Assembly (NCBI GenBank): GCA_002438305.1
Contig: DJUI01000026.1
Coordinates: 5,125 to 10,616 of the forward strand
DNA length: 5,492 nt
Direction of reading: 5' to 3'
Origin: Staphylococcaceae bacterium UBA6286
Lineage (GTDB): Bacteria > Bacillota > Bacilli > Staphylococcales > Staphylococcaceae
Shown here: positions 1 to 5,482 of the stretch, in pieces
Layout: the number at the start of each line of letters is the position of its first letter
How positions within the stretch are numbered: the first letter of the stretch is position 1
Notes under the pieces: generated by a model
What the model was told of the DNA's origin: nothing
Seen by the model: only the letters and a program-made list of their open reading frames with translations
Databases searched by the model: none
Position numbers and translations under genes: made by a program

Positions 1-1
1 C

Positions 2-964
2 GACAAAGATGTTAAAGCAGATGGGACTAAATCAGCATCATTCAACATCGGAGATTCATTCAACTGGATTATCCAGCCGTCAGTACCTGTGGGTATTGAA
101 GAGTATAAAAAATTCACAGTAACAGATACGATTGATTCAAAATTAACATTTGCAGGTACTGACAAAGTCTCTGTAGAAGTAAATGGAACTAAACTTGCAG
201 CAGATAACTATACGGTTTCTAATCCTGACGGCAAAGTAGTGGTTGATTTCACTGATGCAGGTCGTAAGGCATTAGCTGCTGCTGGTAGTAATGCTAAACT
301 GAACATCTTTATCCCGACAGTCATCAACGACACAGCAGTGATGGGACAGCCGATTAAGAATAATGCGACACTGACATTCGACAATGGTCACGGTGTGACG
401 ACTGAACCGGGTGGTCAGAATCCACCGGTAACTCCTCCGACTGTCCCATCAACAGACACACCAATCGTTTATACAGGCGGTAAAAAATTCATTAAAACAA
501 ATGGATCTGGAACAAATCTTCCAGGTGCAGTATTCGTTGTTAAAAATGCAGAAGGCAAATATTTAGTACAAGATAGTAAATTAGTTGCTACTTGGGTTGA
601 CAGTAAAGACACAGCAACAAAGTTTACTTCTGAAACTGATGGTTCATTCGAAGTAAAGGGTCTCGCTTATGGTGAAGATGGCTCGAATAATAAAGGTGTA
701 ACTGACTATAAAATTGAAGAGATCACTGCACCAGAAGGTTATACTTTACCGACTAATCCTGAAACACCATTCACAGTAAATTCAACATCATATTATGCAG
801 ATCCTACAGCTGCACAGTTAACAGACGCTGCACCACAGGAAGTCATCAACAAGAAGACTGAAATCCCTAACACAGGTGGTATCGGTACAGTGATCTTCAC
901 GGTCGTAGGTCTTGCATTAATGTTACTTGCGTTCGTACTGTTAAGAAGAAGACAACAAGCTTAA
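2..964 (+). CDS. SpaA-type pilin / LPXTG-anchored fimbrial subunit, C-terminal 320 residues (5' partial)
   Basis: Probable backbone pilin, exported and covalently polymerised by the sortases encoded just downstream. The frame is open from base 2, so the start lies outside the window; the GTG at 89 is an internal valine. Visible residues 1-133 resemble the fimbrial isopeptide D2 domain, with N-terminal lysines (K2, K5), the FTVTDTID segment with D42, and N120/N121 as candidate bond partners. A Pro/Thr-rich linker follows (about 134-158). Residues 159-284 form a Cna-B-like domain: KKFIK (K161/K162/K165), LPGAVF, an E-box YKIEEITAPEGY with E240, and VINKK with N283, the layout expected for a Lys-Asn isopeptide bond. 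The C-terminus is a cell-wall sorting signal. The YPK-type pilin-motif lysine used for polymerisation is not visible and would lie upstream. Major rather than minor subunit is inferred from its place beside the sortases. The gene is richer in A/T than the sortases. Confidence 0.9.
   Translation, partial: DKDVKADGTKSASFNIGDSFNWIIQPSVPVGIEEYKKFTVTDTIDSKLTFAGTDKVSVEVNGTKLAADNYTVSNPDGKVVVDFTDAGRKALAAAGSNAKLNIFIPTVINDTAVMGQPIKNNATLTFDNGHGVTTEPGGQNPPVTPPTVPSTDTPIVYTGGKKFIKTNGSGTNLPGAVFVVKNAEGKYLVQDSKLVATWVDSKDTATKFTSETDGSFEVKGLAYGEDGSNNKGVTDYKIEEITAPEGYTLPTNPETPFTVNSTSYYADPTAAQLTDAAPQEVINKKTEIPNTGGIGTVIFTVVGLALMLLAFVLLRRRQQA
863..961 (+). other. Cell-wall sorting signal of the pilin (IPNTG, membrane segment, RRR tail)
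   Basis: The pilin ends with IPNTG (863-877), a variant of LPXTG. A hydrophobic stretch of about 18 residues follows (visible residues 296-314), then three arginines and QQA. In this family sortase cuts between Thr and Gly and joins the Thr either to a lysine of the next pilin or to the cell wall. Isoleucine in the first position is known in pilins and other sortase substrates. The tripartite layout is read directly; which sortase recognises it is not shown. Confidence 0.95.
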
Positions 965-981
965 CATCATGCTGTATAATC

Positions 982-1012
982 ATAAGGTAGACTTTGGTCT
1001 GCCTTATTTTTT
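982..1012 (+). terminator. Terminator-like hairpin between pilin and sortase genes (possible attenuator)
   Basis: Bases 982-992 pair with 997-1007 in an 11-bp stem containing one G-U pair, with loop TTTG (993-996) and a T-run through 1012. It starts 18 bases after the pilin stop and ends 3 bases before the sortase ribosome binding site. No convincing promoter for the sortases lies between. It probably allows partial read-through, giving abundant pilin message and less sortase message. The structure is read from the sequence; the attenuation role is inference. Confidence 0.75.
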
Positions 1013-1014
1013 AT

Positions 1015-1033
1015 AAGGAGGAGAATCATTTTG
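1015..1033 (+). promoter_or_regulatory. Strong ribosome binding site selecting a TTG start
   Basis: AAGGAGG at 1015-1021 is a near-perfect Shine-Dalgarno sequence, 9 bases before the TTG at 1031-1033. It decides the first sortase's start: no ATG occurs in frame nearby, and the TTG gives a Lys-rich N-terminus followed at once by the membrane helix expected of a class C sortase. A rare TTG start behind a strong site may temper expression. Confidence 0.85.
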
Positions 1034-1912
1034 AGCTCCGAGAAAAAACAGAAAAAGAAAAAGAATAATCGTCTTTCTAATTTAATATTTGCCCTTATAT
1101 TTCTCATTGGTCTTGGGATATTGATCTACCCGATGATCAGCGCTGTCTATTATGACTATGAATCAGGGACTGAAGTGAACGACTTCAAAAAAGAAGTGGA
1201 GTTACTGTCTGACAAGGAAATTGATGCACGCATTGAGCGGGCGAAAGCATACAATGAATCGCTGAGCGGTAATGAAGTGCTGCACGACGCTTATAGTAAA
1301 GAAGAAGAAGCGGCGGGTAAGAAACAATATGCCAAGATGCTGGAAGTCCGCGAAAAGATGGGGCATGTTGAAATTCCAAGAATCCATCAGGATCTGCCCC
1401 TCTATGCAGGGACTTCTGAACGGGTGCTGCAGGAAGGATTAGGTCATCTGGAGAACACGTCTCTGCCGGTCGGTGGAGAGTCGACGCACAGTGTTATTAC
1501 CGGGCACCGGGGATTGCCGGATAAGAAGCTGTTCACGGATCTTGATAAGATGAAGGTCGGTGATATGATCTACGTACATAATATTCAAGGCGTGCTTGCC
1601 TATAAAGTGGATCATATTGAGGTGATTGAGCCGAATGATTTCAGCCCGCTGAAGATTGATAAGGGTAAGGACCAGCTAACGTTACTGACATGTACACCAT
1701 ATATGATCAATTCGCACCGGCTGATAGTGACGAGTCACCGTGTACCTTATACACCTGAAGAAGCGAAGAAGCATGAAGCAGCACAGGAGCCGTGGTGGTA
1801 TAAATTCCTGAATGTCTACAAAAATTATTTGATCGGAATTGCTGTTGCCCTTGCACTGTACTTATTATACCGTCTATGGAATAAACGTCGGAAGAAGCGT
1901 TCAGAACGATGA
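1031..1912 (+). CDS. Class C (pilus-polymerising) sortase with canonical catalytic triad and D-A-Y lid
   Basis: Membrane-bound cysteine transpeptidase that should cleave the pilin at IPNTG and join subunits through isopeptide bonds on the outer membrane face. The 293-residue length is typical. A very basic N-terminus (residues 5-14) precedes a membrane helix at about 18-38; a second helix at about 266-283 and a basic tail (NKRRKKRSER) match class C topology. Catalytic residues are H159 (TGHRGLP), C221 (LLTCTPY) and R230 (NSHRL), with the usual nine-residue Cys-Arg spacing. The segment LHDAYSKEEE (D86-A87-Y88) sits where class C enzymes carry the DP(F/W/Y) lid that plugs the active site; proline is replaced by alanine. 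The gene follows the pilin, separated by a terminator-like hairpin, and overlaps the next sortase by ATGA, so the two are translationally coupled. Function is well supported; substrate choice is inferred from context. Confidence 0.95.
   Translation: MSSEKKQKKKKNNRLSNLIFALIFLIGLGILIYPMISAVYYDYESGTEVNDFKKEVELLSDKEIDARIERAKAYNESLSGNEVLHDAYSKEEEAAGKKQYAKMLEVREKMGHVEIPRIHQDLPLYAGTSERVLQEGLGHLENTSLPVGGESTHSVITGHRGLPDKKLFTDLDKMKVGDMIYVHNIQGVLAYKVDHIEVIEPNDFSPLKIDKGKDQLTLLTCTPYMINSHRLIVTSHRVPYTPEEAKKHEAAQEPWWYKFLNVYKNYLIGIAVALALYLLYRLWNKRRKKRSER
1909..1912 (+). other. ATGA stop-start overlap coupling the two sortases
   Basis: The TGA stop of the first sortase (1910-1912) shares bases with the ATG of the second (1909-1911). 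Such overlaps usually mean translational coupling and near-equal output, which fits two enzymes acting on one pilus. Confidence 0.95.
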
Positions 1913-2730
1913 GAAAACGGACAGCTGTCATTATATTTGTCTTAGGAGCTGTCATCTGCCTCTATCCGCTCGTCACAAAAGTCTATTATAACTACAGCAT
2001 GTCACGACAGTCCGACGAAATAGACGAGCAGTTCCAAGTGGATTCTGATGACCAGAAACAGAGGTACCTTCAGTTCGAAGAATATAACCGTCGCATGACC
2101 GAAGAACAGGAAATAAAAGCCCCGGCTGTGCAGGTGAAAAAAGATGATGCTGCCGACGAGAAGATGTTCTCAGATGACGTCATCGCAACCGTCAAAATAT
2201 CGTCACTTAAGCTGCATTACCCGGTCTATGACGAAGCGACGCCTGAAAACTTGAATCGCGGCGTCTCCCGAGTAGCCGGCACGAGCTACCCGGTCGGCGG
2301 CCGCTCGACCAACAGCGTCCTTGCTGCACACAGCTATTCGCCTTACCATGAATGGTTCACACATATCGACCGCCTGAAAAACGGCGATCAGGTGATTATC
2401 AATAATTTCAAGGAGACGTTGTATTACACTGTCTACGACCGCGTCATTGTGACGCCTGACCAGGTAGAAGCGATGGCTGTTAAGAAGGGGAGGGATATTC
2501 TGACACTGCTGACATGCACCCCTTCTGGTGAAGAGCGGCTGTTAATCTACGCTGAACGTACGACTAAAGACGGCACGACCCTCATCCCGAAAGCACCGCC
2601 GACAGTTGGAGACCGGTCTTTATGGGACAGAATGAAAGTACTGTCAGATTCATGGGTCATCATTGCCGCAGTAATAGTATTGTCCGTCATCTTCATCATG
2701 AAGCTCGTGACTCATAATAAAACCGTCTGA
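1909..2730 (+). CDS. Second, divergent class C-like sortase lacking a recognisable lid motif
   Basis: Membrane sortase probably serving the same pilus. Its 273 residues carry an N-terminal helix (about 6-26, ending LYPLVTKVYYNY, much like IYPMISAVYYDY in the preceding sortase) and a C-terminal helix (about 249-267), the two-helix plan of class C. The catalytic set is H141, C203 (LLTCTP) and R210. Three things are unusual: the histidine lies in LAAHSYSP instead of the GHRG-type motif; the Cys-Arg interval is seven residues, lacking the YxINxHR part; and the 60-90 region has no DP(F/W/Y) lid, only an acidic, polar stretch. It starts at an ATG inside the previous stop (ATGA, 1909-1912) with only a weak purine stretch (GGAAGAAG, 1890-1897) upstream, so translation is likely coupled. 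It may attach a minor pilin, recognise another signal, or anchor the fibre to the wall; the sequence does not say which. The Pfam-level call is firm, the subclass less so. Confidence 0.9.
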   Translation: MRKRTAVIIFVLGAVICLYPLVTKVYYNYSMSRQSDEIDEQFQVDSDDQKQRYLQFEEYNRRMTEEQEIKAPAVQVKKDDAADEKMFSDDVIATVKISSLKLHYPVYDEATPENLNRGVSRVAGTSYPVGGRSTNSVLAAHSYSPYHEWFTHIDRLKNGDQVIINNFKETLYYTVYDRVIVTPDQVEAMAVKKGRDILTLLTCTPSGEERLLIYAERTTKDGTTLIPKAPPTVGDRSLWDRMKVLSDSWVIIAAVIVLSVIFIMKLVTHNKTV

Positions 2731-2756
2731 AGTGATTCGTCACAGACGGTTTTTTT
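2719..2756 (+). terminator. Rho-independent terminator of the pilus/sortase operon, overlapping the sortase stop codon
   Basis: Bases 2719-2728 (AAAACCGTCT) pair perfectly with 2744-2753, followed by a T-run to 2756. Inside, GTGA (2732-2735) pairs with TCAC (2740-2743) around a TTCG tetraloop, giving a stacked two-part hairpin with a small bulge. The left arm overlaps the last codons and the stop (2728-2730) of the second sortase. It separates the operon from mqo. Confidence 0.93.
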
Positions 2757-2779
2757 GGTAAAAGTTGAGTGTTCCCCTA

Positions 2780-2806
2780 TTGATTTTAGTTCAAAAGGTC
2801 TATAAT
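2780..2806 (+). promoter_or_regulatory. Probable sigma-A promoter for mqo
   Basis: A perfect TATAAT lies at 2801-2806. The best -35 candidate is TTGATT (2780-2785, four of six matches), but the spacer is only 15 bases, shorter than the ideal 17. Transcription would start near 2813, leaving a leader of about 57 bases. It lies just after the operon terminator, as expected for an independent unit. The -10 is convincing; the -35 assignment is tentative. Confidence 0.65.
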
Positions 2807-2819
2807 AAAAGGCAAAGAG

Positions 2820-2833
2820 TTTAAGCGCTATCA
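2820..2833 (+). promoter_or_regulatory. Candidate cre operator (CcpA catabolite repression) in the mqo leader
   Basis: TTTAAGCGCTATCA matches the Firmicutes cre consensus TGWAARCGYTWNCW at every position but the second (T for G), including the central AAGCGCT. It begins 14 bases after the -10 box, so its centre lies near +14, a position where bound CcpA would block initiation or elongation. Repression of TCA-cycle and respiratory genes on good sugars is established for CcpA in Firmicutes; binding here is inferred from the match. Confidence 0.65.
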
Positions 2834-2869
2834 TTTGCGCTGTATATCATTTCGGGAGGCAACTAAGGT

Positions 2870-4387
2870 ATGAGCAATTTTGTTAACAGCAATTCAACTA
2901 AAACAGATGTCATCTTAATTGGTGGCGGAATTATGAGCGCAACACTCGGCGTCTTCTTAAAAGAACTCAAGCCGGATCTTAACATAAAGATGTTCGAACA
3001 GCTGCCAGCACCAGCACTTGAAAGTTCCAATGCATGGAATAATGCAGGAACTGGACATTCAGCTTTATGTGAATTGAATTATACGACAGAGGATGCAGAC
3101 GGTAATATCGACATCAGCAAAGCGATGAATATCAATGAACAATTCCAGCTGTCCAAACAATTCTGGGCGCATTTAGTAAAAGAAGGCAAGCTGAGCCATC
3201 CTGAAAACTTCATCAGAACAGTGCCGCATATGAGCTTTGTGCAGGGTGAAGAAAACATCGACTTCTTGAAACGTCGTCTAGCAGCACTGCAGGACAATCC
3301 ATTGTTCCGCGGTATGGAAATTACTGAAGACCACGACACATTAAAACAATGGGTTCCAGTGATGATGGAGGGCCGTGATCCTTCAGAAAAAATCGCTATT
3401 ACGAAGATGGATTCAGGGACAGATATCAACTTCGGCAGATTGACTGAAGAACTGTTCCAGTTACTAGAGGAACAAGGTGTTGAACTGAATTACAACCATT
3501 CAGTAAAAGACTTGAAACGTGACGGCCGCGGCTGGAAAGTGAAAGTCCATAACGAAGAAACAGGTAAAAACGACACACATACGGCGCGGTTTGTGTTCAT
3601 TGGTGCAGGTGGTTACAGCCTGCCATTGTTACAGAAAACCAATATTCCGGAATCCAAACACATCGGCGGATTCCCGGTCAGCGGCATTTTCTTAGTATGT
3701 AATAAGGAAGAAATCGTCGAGAAGCATTTCGCGAAAGTATACGGCAAAGCAAAAGTCGGTGCGCCGCCGATGTCTGTACCGCATTTAGACACGCGCTATA
3801 TTGACGGTAAACAGTCGTTATTATTCGGACCTTATGCGGGCTTCTCACCGAAGTTCCTTAAAGAAGGCTCATACTTCGATTTATTCGGCTCTGTCAAACC
3901 GAATAATTTGTTCACTATGCTGTCTGCCGGAGCGAAAGAAATGAAACTGACACAGTATTTGATCAGCCAGGTGATTCAGTCGCACGAAGACCGTATGGAA
4001 GAACTGCGTGAATTTGTTCCAAATGCCAACGCGGATGACTGGGAAGTGGTCGTTGCCGGTCAGCGTGTACAGGTGATTAAAGATACAGAACAAGGCAGAG
4101 GGACGCTGCAATTGGGTACTGAAGTCATTACATCAGAAGATGGTACGGTGTCTGCACTCCTCGGTGCATCTCCTGGTGCATCCACTGCGGTTCACGTGAT
4201 GCTGAATGTCTTGAGCAGATGTTTCAAAGATGATATGCCTGAATGGGAACCGAAGATCAAAGCAATGATCCCTTCTTACGGCCAGCAGCTGGGTGATAAC
4301 GAAGAACTGTTCAGACAAGTGAATGAAGAAGTATCCGAAGCATTGAATCTCGTGAAGAAAAGTGAAGCAGTGAGTCACGAAGTATAG
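2870..4387 (+). CDS. mqo: Malate:quinone oxidoreductase (FAD-dependent, membrane-associated)
   Basis: Oxidises L-malate to oxaloacetate and passes electrons directly to menaquinone, joining the TCA cycle to the respiratory chain at the inner face of the membrane (EC 1.1.5.4). The 505-residue length is normal. The N-terminal FAD-binding motif is [13 protein letters not shown] (G18-G19-G20), followed by the hallmark [21 protein letters not shown] near residues 52-72. Also present are FIGAGG (about 243-248), [51 protein letters not shown] and [10 protein letters not shown] (430-439), all typical of the family. From memory it is closer to staphylococcal Mqo1 ([22 protein letters not shown]) than to Mqo2. 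No signal peptide or membrane helix is seen, consistent with a peripheral membrane enzyme. ATG at 2870 is chosen for its GGGAGG site at 2854-2859, 10 bases upstream. The gene has its own promoter, a probable cre site and a terminator, so it appears monocistronic. No damage is seen. Confidence 0.98.
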   Translation: MSNFVNSNSTKTDVILIGGGIMSATLGVFLKELKPDLNIKMFEQLPAPALESSNAWNNAGTGHSALCELNYTTEDADGNIDISKAMNINEQFQLSKQFWAHLVKEGKLSHPENFIRTVPHMSFVQGEENIDFLKRRLAALQDNPLFRGMEITEDHDTLKQWVPVMMEGRDPSEKIAITKMDSGTDINFGRLTEELFQLLEEQGVELNYNHSVKDLKRDGRGWKVKVHNEETGKNDTHTARFVFIGAGGYSLPLLQKTNIPESKHIGGFPVSGIFLVCNKEEIVEKHFAKVYGKAKVGAPPMSVPHLDTRYIDGKQSLLFGPYAGFSPKFLKEGSYFDLFGSVKPNNLFTMLSAGAKEMKLTQYLISQVIQSHEDRMEELREFVPNANADDWEVVVAGQRVQVIKDTEQGRGTLQLGTEVITSEDGTVSALLGASPGASTAVHVMLNVLSRCFKDDMPEWEPKIKAMIPSYGQQLGDNEELFRQVNEEVSEALNLVKKSEAVSHEV

Positions 4388-4394
4388 TTTTGAC

Positions 4395-4450
4395 AAGCTT
4401 GAGACAATTATCAGAAACATGCGATAACTGTATCAGGCTTTTTTTGTTTT
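4395..4450 (+). terminator. Long composite rho-independent terminator after mqo
   Basis: The outer stem pairs 4395-4402 with 4433-4440 (eight pairs, one G-U). After a G/A mismatch, an inner stem pairs 4404-4412 with 4423-4431 (nine positions, one A/C mismatch), closed by a 10-base loop. A T-run (4439-4445), one G and four more T complete it. It begins 7 bases after the mqo stop and separates mqo from the ABC exporter. Confidence 0.9.
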
Positions 4451-4470
4451 AATATTCAATCAGTATACGT

Positions 4471-4483
4471 GGAGGGCATTATG
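4471..4483 (+). promoter_or_regulatory. Ribosome binding site deciding the ABC exporter start (ATG at 4481)
   Basis: GGAGG at 4471-4475 lies 5 bases before ATG 4481. An in-frame GTG at 4469 would extend the protein by four residues, but it overlaps this Shine-Dalgarno sequence and has no site of its own. ATG 4481 also gives the usual short N-terminus (MKDFFKYYLPYKK) before the first membrane helix. Confidence 0.85.
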
Positions 4484-5482
4484 AAAGATTTCTTTAAATA
4501 TTATTTACCGTACAAGAAGCTCTTTATGCTGGATTTCGGTTCAGCCGTATTTGTCGGCGTGCTGGAACTATTGTTTCCGCTGTTGACTAGTGTATTTATT
4601 GACGAACTGCTGCCGTCCGGAAACTGGGAGTGGATTGTCATCTCAGGTACACTGCTTCTTATCACATTCCTTATCGTCTCAGGGCTGAAATTTATTGTCA
4701 CGTACTGGGGGCATAAGCTCGGAACGAATATTGAACGAGATATCAGGAATGAACTGTATCAACATATTCAAAAATTAAGCTTCGGTTTTTTTGACAATCA
4801 GAAAACAGGTAAAATCATCGGTCGCTTGACGAATGACTTGATGGATATCGGGGAAGTGGCTCATCACGGACCGGAAGAAGTGTTCGTGGCAGTGATGACG
4901 GTCATCGGGGCACTGATCATTATGTTGACGATTGACGTTAAGCTTGCGCTCATCACTTTCTGTATCGTGCCGATCATATTCGTGCTGACGATATTCTTCA
5001 ATCAGAAGATGACGACTTCATTCGAACGGCTGTTCAGCAATGTATCGACATTCAATGAAGTGATTGCAGACAGCATCGGGGGCATCCGCCTCGTCCAGGC
5101 ATTTACGAACGAACGTCACGAACGTGCTAAATTCGAAATGGCCAATGAAGAATTCCGTGCGACTAAATTGAAGGCATATTCCTACATGTCATGGAATTCG
5201 TCTATCGGATATATGGCTCAGAAGCTGACGCTTGTCATCGTGTTAATACTCGGCTGTTATTTTGTCATTCAAGACAGTATGACGTATGGTGGGTTTGTCG
5301 CATTTGTCATGATTACCGATCTATTATTCAAACCACTGCAATCCATCAACTTAATTATTGAACTGTTTCCTAAAGGCATCGCAGGCTTCAAAAATTTCAA
5401 AGAGCTCATGTCTACAGCTCCAGATGTTCAAAATGAGAAGGATGCCGTACCGTTCACTGAGGCACCGAATGTGATTGACTAG
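4481..5482 (+). CDS. ABC exporter, transmembrane domain only; frame ends at a TAG before the ATPase domain (probable pseudogene or split gene)
   Basis: Membrane half of a type IV (ABCB/MsbA/Sav1866-like) exporter; substrate unknown, with drugs, lipids or peptides all possible. The 333 residues contain six predicted helices at about 13-40, 50-76, 132-152, 154-173, 243-263 and 270-290. Family landmarks are SFGFFDNQKTGKIIGRLTND (100-119) in the first intracellular loop and GGIRLVQAFTNERHE (200-214) near the second coupling helix. Complete half-transporters of this family are near 570-600 residues, with Walker A, LSGGQ and Walker B in the second half. Here TAG at 5480-5482 ends the frame after APNVID, exactly at the linker to the ATPase domain. 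Reading on in frame gives DQV then a codon starting with A, resembling the V-(K/R)-G start of the ATPase domain, so a nonsense mutation is more likely than a natural end. The window stops 10 bases later, so the ATPase part cannot be seen. The gene follows the mqo terminator; no clear promoter was found. Confidence 0.85.
   Translation: MKDFFKYYLPYKKLFMLDFGSAVFVGVLELLFPLLTSVFIDELLPSGNWEWIVISGTLLLITFLIVSGLKFIVTYWGHKLGTNIERDIRNELYQHIQKLSFGFFDNQKTGKIIGRLTNDLMDIGEVAHHGPEEVFVAVMTVIGALIIMLTIDVKLALITFCIVPIIFVLTIFFNQKMTTSFERLFSNVSTFNEVIADSIGGIRLVQAFTNERHERAKFEMANEEFRATKLKAYSYMSWNSSIGYMAQKLTLVIVLILGCYFVIQDSMTYGGFVAFVMITDLLFKPLQSINLIIELFPKGIAGFKNFKELMSTAPDVQNEKDAVPFTEAPNVID
5480..5482 (+). other. Premature in-frame TAG at the membrane/ATPase domain junction
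   Basis: This amber codon interrupts the exporter in its inter-domain linker. The same frame continues with GAT CAA GTG (Asp-Gln-Val), which fits the usual start of the nucleotide-binding domain. One base change would restore a sense codon (for example TTG, CAG or AAG). No frameshift is needed to explain the stop. Confidence 0.6.

Noticed and set aside
89..964. Complete pilin gene starting at GTG 89
   Set aside because: The frame is open back to base 2 and encodes the conserved start of a D2-type domain (KDVK, FNIGDSFNWII). The GTG has no ribosome binding site and is an internal valine.
1185..1955. Minus-strand open frames opposite the sortases (1185-1379, 1202-1387, 1707-1955)
   Set aside because: They lie antisense to well-supported sortase coding sequence, show no recognisable domain and have no convincing start signals.
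2765..2770. TTGAGT as the -35 of the mqo promoter
   Set aside because: It lies 30 bases before the TATAAT at 2801, far outside a workable spacer; TTGATT at 2780 is better placed.
3079..4420. Minus-strand open frames opposite mqo (3079-3429, 3881-4111, 4133-4420)
   Set aside because: They are shadows of mqo, low in recognisable motifs; the last one even runs through the mqo terminator.
4469..4480. GTG at 4469 as start of the ABC exporter
   Set aside because: It overlaps the GGAGG that serves ATG 4481 and has no Shine-Dalgarno sequence of its own.
4388..4480. Riboswitch or small RNA between mqo and the ABC exporter
   Set aside because: The 93-base gap is explained by one long terminator hairpin plus a short leader; no second structure or known riboswitch motif is seen.
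4501..4701. Minus-strand open frame opposite the ABC exporter
   Set aside because: Its length and composition fit a shadow of the transmembrane-coding strand; no motif or start site supports it.
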